Source of the DNA: Synechococcus sp. ROS8604
GTDB lineage: Bacteria; Cyanobacteriota; Cyanobacteriia; PCC-6307; Cyanobiaceae
Assembly (NCBI RefSeq): GCF_014279655.1
Contig: NZ_CP047946.1
Coordinates: forward strand, 1,364,001 to 1,428,000
DNA length: 64,000 nt
Direction: 5' to 3'
Numbering within the stretch: position 1 is the first letter of the stretch; each line of letters opens with the position of its first letter. The position numbers were made by a program, and so were the translations under genes. Positions 44,742 to 53,328 of the stretch are shown in pieces. The notes under the pieces were generated by a model that did not search any database, was not told the origin of the DNA, and saw only the letters and a list, made by a program, of their open reading frames with translations.

Positions 44742-46526
44742 ATGGCCCAGATCGATCTAACCCGTAGAACCAAGATCGTGGCCACCATCGGGCCCGCAAC
44801 GGAGAGTCCTGAAGGCATTCGTCAATTAATTCAAGCTGGAGCGACCACGTTCCGACTGAACTTCTCCCATGGGGATCACAGCGAGCACGCTGAGAGGATT
44901 GCCACGATTCGTCAGGTGGCCCATGAATTGGGAGCCCACATCGGCATTCTTCAAGATCTTCAGGGTCCGAAAATTCGCTTAGGCCGCTTCGAAGACGGTC
45001 CGATCACGCTCGCGAAAGGTGATCAATTTGCCCTGACGGCGAAGCAAGTGCGTTGCAATCAGACGGTGGCCACCGTCACCTACGACAAGCTGGCCGAAGA
45101 AGTCACCGCTGGAAGTCGCATCCTTCTCGATGATGGTCGCGTCGAGATGAAAGTTGAGAGGGTGGATTCTGTCGACCAGACCCTCCACTGCTCGGTCACA
45201 GTTCCTGGTGTGCTCTCCAACAACAAGGGGGTGAACTTCCCGGATGTGCAGCTCTCGGTCCGTGCGCTCACCACAAAAGACCGTCAAGATCTCGCCTTTG
45301 GTCTTCAGCAGGGTGTGGATTGGGTCGCGCTCAGCTTCGTGCGCAACCCCTCTGACATGCAGGAGATCAGAGAACTGATTCGTAAGCATGGTTACACCAC
45401 TCCAGTGGTCGCAAAAATCGAGAAGTTCGAGGCGATTGATCAGATTGACGCGATCTTGCCTCTATGCGATGGCGTGATGGTGGCCCGCGGTGACCTGGGG
45501 GTTGAGATGCCTGCAGAGGAAGTTCCGCTTCTTCAAAAGGATCTGATCCACAAGGCCAACAGCCTTGGGATTCCGATCATCACGGCGACCCAGATGCTCG
45601 ATTCGATGGCCTCCAGCCCTAGGCCCACGCGCGCTGAGGTCAGTGACGTCGCCAACGCCATTTTGGATGGCACGGATGCGGTGATGCTCTCGAATGAGAC
45701 TGCGGTAGGAGACTTTCCCGTGGAGGCTGTTGAGACGATGGCGACGATCGCCAGAAGGATCGAGCGCGATTACCCCCAACGGCCCATTGATACCCATCTG
45801 CCGAGCACGATCCCAAACGCGATTAGTGGGGCCGTGAGCAGCATTGCTCGCCAGCTCAACGCAGCAGCGATTTTGCCTCTCACCAAAAGCGGGGCCACCG
45901 CCCATAACGTGAGCAAATTCAGGCCTTCAACGCCGATCCTTGCGATCACCAGCGAAGTCAATGTGGCGCGCAAACTTCAACTGGTTTGGGGCGTGACGCC
46001 TCTGCTGATCGAAACCCAGAAGAGCACCACGGCGACCTTCACCTTGGCGATGGCTTACGCCCAAGAGCTCGGCGTGGTGAAAGACGGTGATCTTTGCGTG
46101 CAAACAGCAGGAACCCTTGCTGGAATTAGTGGCTCCACCGATCTGATCAAGGTGGGAATCGTGAGTGCTGTGCTTGGTCGTGGCACGGGCTTCGGCAGTG
46201 GATCTGTGAGTGGAAAAGTTCGGATTGCGATGTCTGCCAGTGATTGCGCCCGGCTCGAACCTGGTGACATCCTCGTGGCTCAAGACACCTCTGCCGACTA
46301 CCTCGATGGCATCCGTGACGCTGCAGCAGTGATCACAGAAAAACCGGGCGAAGACTCCCACGCAGCGGTCATCGCCAAACGTTTAGGTGTTCCTGTGATT
46401 ACGGGGGTGGCCAATGCCACGCGAGATCTCAGAGAAGGCGAAGTCGTGACCTTGCACGTGAAAGATGGAGTGGTCCATCGCGGTACCGGCAGCAACATGG
46501 CGATGAAATTAGACACCATGTTCTGA
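44742..46526 (+). CDS. pyk: Pyruvate kinase
   Basis: A 594-residue enzyme transferring phosphate from PEP to ADP. Motifs: RRTKIVATIGPATES, RLNFSHGDHSEH, LQDLQGPKIRLG, the active-site lysine in VVAKIEKFEAIDQID, and ATQMLDSM. A C-terminal PEP-utiliser-like domain (GDILVAQDTSADYLDGI, KPGEDSHAAVIAKRLGVPVI) extends it beyond the E. coli length, as in many cyanobacteria and Gram-positives. I chose the ATG at 44742 (MAQIDLTRRTK); upstream sequence is not family-like. Confidence 0.97.
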   Translation: MAQIDLTRRTKIVATIGPATESPEGIRQLIQAGATTFRLNFSHGDHSEHAERIATIRQVAHELGAHIGILQDLQGPKIRLGRFEDGPITLAKGDQFALTAKQVRCNQTVATVTYDKLAEEVTAGSRILLDDGRVEMKVERVDSVDQTLHCSVTVPGVLSNNKGVNFPDVQLSVRALTTKDRQDLAFGLQQGVDWVALSFVRNPSDMQEIRELIRKHGYTTPVVAKIEKFEAIDQIDAILPLCDGVMVARGDLGVEMPAEEVPLLQKDLIHKANSLGIPIITATQMLDSMASSPRPTRAEVSDVANAILDGTDAVMLSNETAVGDFPVEAVETMATIARRIERDYPQRPIDTHLPSTIPNAISGAVSSIARQLNAAAILPLTKSGATAHNVSKFRPSTPILAITSEVNVARKLQLVWGVTPLLIETQKSTTATFTLAMAYAQELGVVKDGDLCVQTAGTLAGISGSTDLIKVGIVSAVLGRGTGFGSGSVSGKVRIAMSASDCARLEPGDILVAQDTSADYLDGIRDAAAVITEKPGEDSHAAVIAKRLGVPVITGVANATRDLREGEVVTLHVKDGVVHRGTGSNMAMKLDTMF

Positions 46527-46544
46527 GTTTGGTCTTAAACGTTC

Positions 46545-47774
46545 ATGGCCAGCAAGCTGCCTCTTGCCGACACCGTCGGCATGGCTCTCACCACCCTTAA
46601 GGCAAATCGGTTACGCAGTTTGCTCACGATGCTGGGCATCGTGATCGGTAATGCCTCAGTGATCACCCTGGTTGGTGTGGGTCGAGGTGCCCAGAACTTG
46701 GCGGAGGACCAGCTCAGCAGCCTTGGTGCCAACGTGTTGTTTGTGGTTCCTGGGAGCAATGACACACGACGGCAAGGGGTGGCCTTTCCCCGCACCTTGG
46801 TGCTGGACGACGCCACGGCCATTGCCGCACAAGTGCCAAGCGTGAAACGCGTTGCCCCACAAATCTCAGCCAATGAAGTGGTTCAGGCAGGAGCGAGGAG
46901 TACGAGTGCCTCAATCTCAGGAGTCACACCGGCCTTTTTACCGGTGCGAAGTTTTGAGGTTGCCCGGGGTCGATTCATCAGTGCTGAGGATGAGCAGAGC
47001 GCCAAGACCGTAGTGGTGATTGGTCCAGATTTGCGGGACAAACTTTTCCCCTCCGGTGCAGCGGTTGGACAAACCATCCGGATCAGAGATCAGAGTTTCA
47101 GTGTGATCGGCGTGATGGAGCCCAAGGGAGCGGTCTTCGGTTCAAACCAGGACGAAAACGCCTACATCCCTCTTACGACGATGGTGAGTCGCCTGACAGG
47201 ACGTGATCCAACCTATGGAGTCAGCCTCAGCTTCATCAGTGTTGAAGCGAAGGACGAGCAAAGCACTGGGCCAGCAAAGTTTCAAATCACCAATTTGCTG
47301 AGGCAGCGGCATCGCATTTTGCGCAAAGACGACTTTGCGGTTCGATCTCAAAAAGATGCCCTCGCCATCGTTGGCACGATTACAGGCGGTCTCACGCTGA
47401 TGCTCGGTGCGATCGGAGGCGTTTCGCTGCTCGTTGGAGGCATCGGAATCATGAACATCATGTTGGTATCGGTGAGTGAACGCACAGAAGAAATTGGCCT
47501 ACGCAAAGCTTTGGGTGCGCGAAGTTCCGATGTTCTTCGACAGTTTTTGGTTGAGAGTCTTGTGTTGGCGAGCCTCGGCGGCGTGATTGGAACCGCAGTA
47601 GGACTTGGCACCGTGACCGCTGTTGCCTTGTTTTCTCCTCTGCCGGCAGCCATTGGTGCTTCGACCATTTTGGTCACCGTTGGACTGTCTGGATCGATTG
47701 GACTCTTTTTTGGCGTCGTGCCTGCCAAGCGTGCGGCGATGCTCGATCCGATCGTTGCGTTAAGAAGCCTTTAA
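46545..47774 (+). CDS. MacB/FtsX-type ABC transporter permease
   Basis: A 409-residue protein with an N-terminal membrane segment (RLRSLLTMLGIVIGNASVITLVGVG), a MacB-type periplasmic domain, and a C-terminal FtsX domain with three segments, including GGIGIMNIMLVSVSERTEEIGLRKALGAR, the family signature. Such permeases export peptides, lipids or drugs, or act as mechanotransducers with an ATPase and a membrane-fusion protein. No ATPase or fusion protein gene is adjacent. It follows pyk by 18 bp. Confidence 0.88.
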   Translation: MASKLPLADTVGMALTTLKANRLRSLLTMLGIVIGNASVITLVGVGRGAQNLAEDQLSSLGANVLFVVPGSNDTRRQGVAFPRTLVLDDATAIAAQVPSVKRVAPQISANEVVQAGARSTSASISGVTPAFLPVRSFEVARGRFISAEDEQSAKTVVVIGPDLRDKLFPSGAAVGQTIRIRDQSFSVIGVMEPKGAVFGSNQDENAYIPLTTMVSRLTGRDPTYGVSLSFISVEAKDEQSTGPAKFQITNLLRQRHRILRKDDFAVRSQKDALAIVGTITGGLTLMLGAIGGVSLLVGGIGIMNIMLVSVSERTEEIGLRKALGARSSDVLRQFLVESLVLASLGGVIGTAVGLGTVTAVALFSPLPAAIGASTILVTVGLSGSIGLFFGVVPAKRAAMLDPIVALRSL

Positions 47775-47842
47775 ATCACCTTGCTCTAAAACAGCGGTTT
47801 AGGTAATGAAACTCTTACAGTCGTGAGACTCACGATCAATCC

Positions 47843-49774
47843 ATGAATCAACGCTGGCGTCAGATAGCCCTCTGGATTCTTCCCATAGGCGTCGCGTTGC
47901 TGCTTGTTTGGCAGCTGGTTGGCAGCGGAGCTCTGAATAACCTGCGCAGTAGTAGCCCCGCCACCAGCGAAGGCACCACTGTTGCTCCCCGCAATGCTGC
48001 TGTAGCTCGGATGAGTTACGGCCGTTTCTTGGATTACGTCGAAGCTGGTCGTGTCACGGCTGTTGATATTTACGACGGTGGTCGCAACGCGGTTGTGGAG
48101 GCGGTGGATCCCGATCTTGATAACCGGGTCCAAAGGCTCCGCGTTGACCTCCCTGGGCTGGCTCCCGAACTGATTAACACCCTCAAGGAAGAAGGCATCA
48201 GCTTCGATATTCATCCACCGAAGACGGCTCCTCCTGCCCTTGGCATCCTCGGCAATCTTCTCTTCCCCCTGTTGCTGATCGGATCTTTGATCTTTTTGGC
48301 TCGTCGTGGCAACTCCATGCCTGGTGGTCCAGGACAAGCCATGCAGTTCGGCAAAACAAAAGCTCGTTTTGCCATGGAGGCCGATACAGGCGTCAAATTT
48401 GACGATGTGGCTGGTGTGAGTGAGGCCAAGCAAGACCTGCAAGAAGTGGTCACTTTCTTGAAACAGCCTGAGCGCTTCACTTCCGTTGGTGCACAAATCC
48501 CTAAGGGTGTGTTGTTGGTAGGCCCCCCTGGCACAGGTAAAACCCTGCTTGCAAAGGCCATTGCTGGTGAAGCTGGTGTTCCTTTCTTCTCGCTTTCAGG
48601 TTCTGAATTCGTAGAAATGTTTGTGGGTGTTGGCGCAAGCCGTGTCCGCGATCTGTTCAAACGAGCGAAAGAAAACAGCCCGTGTCTGATCTTTATTGAT
48701 GAAATTGACGCGGTTGGTCGTCAGCGTGGTGCTGGAATTGGTGGTGGCAACGATGAGCGAGAACAAACGCTGAATCAGTTGCTCACCGAGATGGATGGTT
48801 TTGAAGGAAATAGCGGAATCATCATTCTTGCAGCAACGAACAGGCCTGATGTTCTTGACTCTGCCTTGATGCGTCCAGGTCGTTTTGATCGACAAGTCAC
48901 TGTGGATGCGCCTGATATCAAAGGACGTCTTTCCATCCTCGAAGTTCATTCCAGAAACAAAAAACTTGACGATCAGCTCACGCTGGACAGCATTGCCCGG
49001 AGAACTCCTGGATTTACAGGAGCAGACCTCGCCAACTTGTTGAATGAAGCGGCGATCCTGACAGCGAGACGTCGCAAAGACAGCATTGGAATTTCAGAAA
49101 TTGATGATGCTGTCGATCGCATCATTGCTGGAATGGAAGGTCATCCCCTCACTGATGGCCGTAGCAAGCGCTTGATCGCTTATCACGAAGTTGGACATGC
49201 CTTGGTTGGCACTCTTGTGAAGGATCACGATCCTGTTCAGAAAGTCACCTTGATTCCACGGGGACAGGCTCAAGGCTTGACCTGGTTCTCACCCGATGAA
49301 GAGCAGATGCTCGTCTCGCGTGCCCAACTAAAAGCCCGCATCATGGGAGCGCTCGGCGGTCGCGCCGCGGAAGACGTGGTGTTTGGCCATTCCGAAGTCA
49401 CCACCGGTGCCGGTGGCGATATCCAAATGGTGGCCTCGATGGCCCGTCAGATGGTGACGCAATTTGGAATGAGCCAGTTGGGTCCCATGGCCCTAGAGGG
49501 TGGTAGTCAGGAAGTGTTCCTCGGCCGTGATCTGATGACCCGGAGCGATGTATCCGATGCCATCTCCAAGCAGATTGATGAGCAGGTGCGTTTGATCGTG
49601 ATGAAGTGCTACGAAGAAACCGTTGCCCTGGTTGGTCAGCATCGGCAAGCCATGGACAAATTGGTTGAGCAATTGATCGAGCAGGAAACCATGGATGGTG
49701 ATGAATTCCGTGTCGTTGTCGCTGAATTCGCTGAGATTCCTGAAAAGGAACGTTTCTCCCCCTTGCTTGCCTAA
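47843..49774 (+). CDS. ftsH: ATP-dependent zinc metalloprotease FtsH
   Basis: A 643-residue thylakoid or plasma membrane AAA protease. Two membrane segments ([19 protein letters not shown] and [21 protein letters not shown]) flank a periplasmic/lumenal domain. Then Walker [14 protein letters not shown], Walker [16 protein letters not shown], the SRH arginines in RPGRFDRQ, and the zinc motif [11 protein letters not shown]. Cyanobacterial FtsH proteins degrade damaged D1 in photosystem II repair. Which paralogue this is I cannot tell. Two terminators lie between it and clpP. Confidence 0.95.
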   Translation: MNQRWRQIALWILPIGVALLLVWQLVGSGALNNLRSSSPATSEGTTVAPRNAAVARMSYGRFLDYVEAGRVTAVDIYDGGRNAVVEAVDPDLDNRVQRLRVDLPGLAPELINTLKEEGISFDIHPPKTAPPALGILGNLLFPLLLIGSLIFLARRGNSMPGGPGQAMQFGKTKARFAMEADTGVKFDDVAGVSEAKQDLQEVVTFLKQPERFTSVGAQIPKGVLLVGPPGTGKTLLAKAIAGEAGVPFFSLSGSEFVEMFVGVGASRVRDLFKRAKENSPCLIFIDEIDAVGRQRGAGIGGGNDEREQTLNQLLTEMDGFEGNSGIIILAATNRPDVLDSALMRPGRFDRQVTVDAPDIKGRLSILEVHSRNKKLDDQLTLDSIARRTPGFTGADLANLLNEAAILTARRRKDSIGISEIDDAVDRIIAGMEGHPLTDGRSKRLIAYHEVGHALVGTLVKDHDPVQKVTLIPRGQAQGLTWFSPDEEQMLVSRAQLKARIMGALGGRAAEDVVFGHSEVTTGAGGDIQMVASMARQMVTQFGMSQLGPMALEGGSQEVFLGRDLMTRSDVSDAISKQIDEQVRLIVMKCYEETVALVGQHRQAMDKLVEQLIEQETMDGDEFRVVVAEFAEIPEKERFSPLLA

Positions 49775-49807
49775 AGAAAAAGACCAGGCTTTGGGAAGTC
49801 TGATCTT
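49772..49807 (-). terminator. Probable intrinsic terminator of clpP
   Basis: On the minus strand AAGATCAG pairs with CTGGTCTT (8 bp, one G-T pair) around a 12-nt loop and is followed by TTTTTCTTT. It reaches the ftsH stop codon. Confidence 0.65.
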
Positions 49808-49832
49808 TAAATAATGGATTGAAATGTTTCAA

Positions 49833-49858
49833 GACCCTCATCATGAGGGTCTTTTTTT
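49833..49858 (+). terminator. Intrinsic terminator of ftsH
   Basis: A perfect stem GACCCTCAT / ATGAGGGTC around a single C, with the inner pairs opening to form the loop, is followed by seven T residues. The T-run overlaps the clpP stop codon on the other strand. Confidence 0.9.
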
Positions 49859-50447
49859 ATAAGGAGCGGACAGGACTCTTATCAATCACGTTATCAATCA
49901 AGCCATATTCCATCGCCTGTTGTGGAGACATAAAGAAATCACGGTCCGTATCGGCTTGGATTTTGTCTAGGGGTTGGCCAGTGCGGTCCGAGAGTTCGTG
50001 ATTCAGGCGATCTTTCAGAAACAAAATCTCATCAGCTTGGATTCGGATATCACTTGCCTGGCCACTCGCACCACCTAAGGGCTGGTGAATCATGATCCGT
50101 GAGTGCTGCAAGCTGCTGCGCTTTCCTTTTGCACCGGCGCACAGCAGGAAGGCGCCCATGCTTGCAGCAAGGCCAACACAGACGGTGTGCACATCTGGCT
50201 TGATGTGCTGCATCGTGTCAAAAATCCCCAGGCCGTCGTAAACCGAGCCACCTGGAGAATTGACATATAGGAAGATCTCTTTTTCTGGGTCTTCCGCTTC
50301 AAGAAATAGCAGCTGTGCAACGATTCGATTGGCGGAATCACTGGTGACAGGCTCACCTAAGAAAATGATTCGCTCCCTTAAGAGACGAGAATAAATATCA
50401 AAAGCTCTTTCTCCTCGTCCAGACTCCTCGATCACGATCGGGATCAT
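49857..50447 (-). CDS. clpP: ATP-dependent Clp protease proteolytic subunit
   Basis: A 196-residue serine protease with the catalytic triad: serine in [11 protein letters not shown], histidine in [10 protein letters not shown] and aspartate in [10 protein letters not shown]. It forms the barrel that degrades proteins delivered by ClpC or ClpX. I chose the ATG at 50447 ([19 protein letters not shown]), which matches family openings; the frame is open to 50486. Cyanobacteria have several ClpP/ClpR paralogues; this one keeps the active triad. Confidence 0.95.
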   Translation of the reverse strand: MIPIVIEESGRGERAFDIYSRLLRERIIFLGEPVTSDSANRIVAQLLFLEAEDPEKEIFLYVNSPGGSVYDGLGIFDTMQHIKPDVHTVCVGLAASMGAFLLCAGAKGKRSSLQHSRIMIHQPLGGASGQASDIRIQADEILFLKDRLNHELSDRTGQPLDKIQADTDRDFFMSPQQAMEYGLIDNVIDKSPVRSL

Positions 50448-50528
50448 GTTGCATAGCACCAGTTGGAACAATCCTAACGGCGGCATCAGCGGCGCTATGG
50501 TCTTAATTCAAAGTGGGGTGGAAGGACC

Positions 50529-51272
50529 TTGACGGATCAACGGACGATCGCTGACAGCAAGCGTGCCTTTCACACAGCCTTCCCTTACGTGATTCCGTCC
50601 CTGTACAGGAGAACGGCTGACGAGCTCTTGGTTGAGTTGCATCTTCTAAGTCACCAGCAGCATTTCAAGAGCGATGCCCTGTTTGCTGTTGGCTTGCGTC
50701 AGGTGTTTCAGGCGTTCACACAGGGCTACAAACCGGAAGCACACCTCGACGAGCTGTATGCGGCCATTTGCACCAGCAATGGTTTTGATCCGGAGGATTT
50801 GAAACAGCTGGCAGAGGGGTCAACCTCGGCTGTTTCTGGTCACTCCATCAGCGAAGTGCATGAATGGCTCTCCAATCGCGGAGCTGGGGCTCCAGAGCCT
50901 TTAGCGTCGGGTATCTCGAGTGTGGGCGGTGATTCATTTCACTACTCGCGTTTGATGGCTGTGGGCTTGTTGAGTTTGCTCTCATCCGCTCAAGGTGGTG
51001 AGCCCTCAAATCCTGACGAACTCAAAACCCTTGCCCATGAAATTGGTGAGCAACTAGGTCTCTCCAAGCCACGCTTGGACAAGGACCTCAGCTTGTACAC
51101 GTCCAATCTTGAAAAGATGGCTCAAGCGGTGGAACTCATTGAAGAAACCTTGGCCGCAGAGCGTCGCAAACGAGACCGTCAGGCGGCTGATTCTCAAGCG
51201 ATTGACTCAAAGACAGAGGAGGCTCAATCTGAGTCTTCCGATGGGTCAGCTGCGGACGAGAGCACTAACTGA
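50529..51272 (+). CDS. thf1: Photosystem II biogenesis protein Psb29 / Thf1
   Basis: A 247-residue protein opening TIADSKRAFHTAFPYVIPSLYRRTADELLVELHLLSHQ in the typical Thf1 pattern, with a C-terminal coiled coil (AQAVELIEETLAAERRKRDR). THF1 binds and stabilises FtsH in thylakoids and supports photosystem II repair. The start is TTG at 50529, preceded by GGAAGGACC. The tail overlaps the convergent unknown gene by 49 bp. Confidence 0.93.
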   Translation: MTDQRTIADSKRAFHTAFPYVIPSLYRRTADELLVELHLLSHQQHFKSDALFAVGLRQVFQAFTQGYKPEAHLDELYAAICTSNGFDPEDLKQLAEGSTSAVSGHSISEVHEWLSNRGAGAPEPLASGISSVGGDSFHYSRLMAVGLLSLLSSAQGGEPSNPDELKTLAHEIGEQLGLSKPRLDKDLSLYTSNLEKMAQAVELIEETLAAERRKRDRQAADSQAIDSKTEEAQSESSDGSAADESTN

Positions 51273-52711
51273 CCACTGATCTCCCACCATGCTTGCTGGC
51301 CTGATGTTTTCAGGTTGGCTGAGACAATCGCCGGTTTGATTTGAAGGTGGAGAGAATCGGCCTGCTTCAGAAGCACAGGCCAAGCTCCATTCATCAGTCC
51401 CAATGCCACGAGATTGCGTGGTCGGGCATGGAGCTTCAGGGCTGAATCCGTGGCAACTGGAAGTGTTTGATAGAACGGTTTTGAGTCTGGAAGACTTGCG
51501 AGTCCGGCACTCAGAAGGGGCAGCGTGCCGGGCTTTTGCAACCAACGCCAACCCCCCACGATTTTGTTTTGTCCTCCGCGCTGATCTTTCCAAATCACAG
51601 CATCCGTTTTTTTGTCTTTGTCTTGCTTTGAGGTTGGCGTTTGCGATGGAGATGGAGATGGAGATGGCTTTGGCGTGGAGCGTTGAAAGCCGCGTTCTTC
51701 TAAACGGCTACTCACGCGATCAAAGACTGATGTCCAGGCGTCAGCACCTCCAGGCAAGGGTGCCTGAAATTGGAGTCCCGCTCGATAGGCCCCTTTTGTT
51801 TGCTGCTGTAATCGCAGTGAAAACGGGGAAAGCGCAAGTCTCGATCGGATTGCTTGATTCACTCCATACTGAGATTCCAAGGGCTCTTGGATGATTTGGC
51901 GACTCAACAGTGTGCCCAGGATCAAATCAGCACGGGCTCCATGCACTTCAAGAAGGCTGGCATTATCAAAGTCAGGTGGCTTTTGACGATCAGACACTGA
52001 AAAATTCCAACCCTGTTTGGGTTGGGATGCTGCAAGTGTGATCGAGCGATTGCCAACGACGCCACCCCAATGAAGTGTGTTGCCATAAAGGCGAAGGGCA
52101 AGGCAGCCGTGACTTCCTTGCTGTAGCAAGGGAGCTGTTGTTCCGCTGATCGCAGCTAGAGCATCACTGGTCCAAAACACTGCTGGACCCTGTGCAAGCT
52201 GCCGCATACAGCGTTTTTGAAGCGATTTCGGCTGAGCAGGCAACTCGGATTGGCGTTCAAGTCTTTGGATGAGTTGTTGACGATGCAGCTCATCGGAGCC
52301 AAGCAACGTCAATCCCGACACTTGGTGTTTGCGCAGATTTTTCGTATCAGTGCCGAGCAGTTCATCCGGAAGAATTAAATAGGCATCGCCGTCTTCTGAC
52401 CAACCCTGCCACCAAATCGACCGTCCTTGCCGTTTCCATAGGTTGCCAGCACGGAGGAGACCCAGTCTTTGGTTCCAAAGCTTGGGGACGGGTCGTTTTG
52501 AATCCCCATGAAACGACTGCATCAAACTGAACGCCCCTGAGATGCGGCTCAGTGATGCAGGGGGACCATCGTCTTGACGTGATGGCTGAGTCAGAATCAC
52601 GCCAGTCAAACCTGCCAATAAAACAGTCCCTAAACCCGATGCAGTGACGGGTAGGGACTGAGCGATGGATCGGTATATGGAGATTTTCAGGAATGCATCA
52701 GTTGCGGTCAC
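51224..52711 (-). CDS. Conserved cyanobacterial membrane-anchored protein, unknown function
   Basis: A 495-residue protein I do not firmly recognise; it is reminiscent of DUF3352-type proteins. There is one N-terminal hydrophobic segment (VTASGLGTVLLAGLTGVILT, residues 21-40), then a large soluble part, broken near residues 345-370 by a low-complexity hinge (TPKPSPSPSPSQTPTSKQDK) followed by a lysine-rich patch. It would be anchored with most of the chain in the lumen or periplasm. The GTG start overlaps the 3' end of the microprotein gene by 14 bp, and the tail overlaps thf1 by 49 bp. Confidence 0.72.
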   Translation of the reverse strand: MTATDAFLKISIYRSIAQSLPVTASGLGTVLLAGLTGVILTQPSRQDDGPPASLSRISGAFSLMQSFHGDSKRPVPKLWNQRLGLLRAGNLWKRQGRSIWWQGWSEDGDAYLILPDELLGTDTKNLRKHQVSGLTLLGSDELHRQQLIQRLERQSELPAQPKSLQKRCMRQLAQGPAVFWTSDALAAISGTTAPLLQQGSHGCLALRLYGNTLHWGGVVGNRSITLAASQPKQGWNFSVSDRQKPPDFDNASLLEVHGARADLILGTLLSRQIIQEPLESQYGVNQAIRSRLALSPFSLRLQQQTKGAYRAGLQFQAPLPGGADAWTSVFDRVSSRLEERGFQRSTPKPSPSPSPSQTPTSKQDKDKKTDAVIWKDQRGGQNKIVGGWRWLQKPGTLPLLSAGLASLPDSKPFYQTLPVATDSALKLHARPRNLVALGLMNGAWPVLLKQADSLHLQIKPAIVSANLKTSGQQAWWEISGQLVLSSAADPSEDSD

Positions 52712-52850
52712 GAGAACGCCTGCGACGACGACGATCTTTCCACTCGATGGTGGAGAGGTAAGCGACTATGACGCTGACAAAGACCAACAGGACTGCAGCG
52801 GTCATCGCCAATCCCTGACTGACGATGGGAGCTTGCAGTGCTTCGTTCAC
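52698..52850 (-). CDS. 50-residue single-membrane-span microprotein with Arg-rich tail
   Basis: A frame starting GTG at 52850, one base after the petN stop. The product opens VNEALQAPIVSQGLAM, continues with a hydrophobic segment (AVLLVFVSVIVAYLS), and ends in a basic tail with six consecutive arginines (KDRRRRRRSRDRN). The positive tail predicts a cytoplasmic (stromal) C-terminus. I do not recognise the family. Tight packing between petN and the next gene, with overlaps at both ends, argues that it is real and translated with petN. Confidence 0.68.
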   Translation of the reverse strand: MNEALQAPIVSQGLAMTAAVLLVFVSVIVAYLSTIEWKDRRRRRRSRDRN

Positions 52851-52851
52851 T

Positions 52852-52953
52852 TCAGAAATTCAGAGTGCCATCACCGTTGCGGCCCCAGACCACCATCGCG
52901 ATCGAGAAACTGAAGACAGCAGCGAGGGATGCCCAGGCAATCGTGAACAGCAT
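52852..52953 (-). CDS. petN: Cytochrome b6-f complex subunit PetN
   Basis: A 33-residue single-helix protein: [20 protein letters not shown] followed by [13 protein letters not shown]. The SLAMVVWGRxG pattern is the PetN hallmark. PetN is the smallest subunit of the b6-f complex and is needed for its stability and electron transfer. It is followed at once by the microprotein gene. The 73-bp gap to clpS holds the divergent promoters. Confidence 0.88.
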   Translation of the reverse strand: MLFTIAWASLAAVFSFSIAMVVWGRNGDGTLNF

Positions 52954-53026
52954 TGAAATAACGCTTGAATGCAATCAGTTTAACTAGGTTCCCCCTCGGA
53001 ACTGACTGATTGATTCATTACTTCTT

Positions 53027-53323
53027 ATGACTATGGCAATCCCTGGAACCGCAAGCGTCCTTCAACCGGAACGCACAACCCTGCGCTATCCCAATGCCAG
53101 AGTCATCGTTCTCAACGATGACGTCAATACGTTTGAACACGTGGTTGAGTGTTTATGCAAAATCATCCCTGGGATGAACAGCGATAAGGCTTGGACGCTT
53201 GCCCATCAAATCAATGGTGAAGGGTCTGCTGAAGTGTGGGCAGGCCCCCTTGAACCCGCCGAGCTTTACCACCAACAACTCAGCAGCGAGGGGCTCACGA
53301 TGGCTCCGTTGGAACGCAATTAG
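53027..53323 (+). CDS. clpS: Clp protease adaptor ClpS
   Basis: A 98-residue adaptor with VIVLNDDVNTFEHVVECL, the ND-D-NT-F-x-V motif that binds N-degrons and the ClpC/ClpA N-domain, then the conserved AHQINGEGSAEVWAG. It hands N-end-rule substrates to the Clp protease. It lies 5 bp before the PucC-type MFS start; ATGs at 53027 and 53033 are both possible. Cyanobacteria often carry two ClpS proteins. Confidence 0.92.
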   Translation: MTMAIPGTASVLQPERTTLRYPNARVIVLNDDVNTFEHVVECLCKIIPGMNSDKAWTLAHQINGEGSAEVWAGPLEPAELYHQQLSSEGLTMAPLERN

Positions 53324-53328
53324 TGCCC

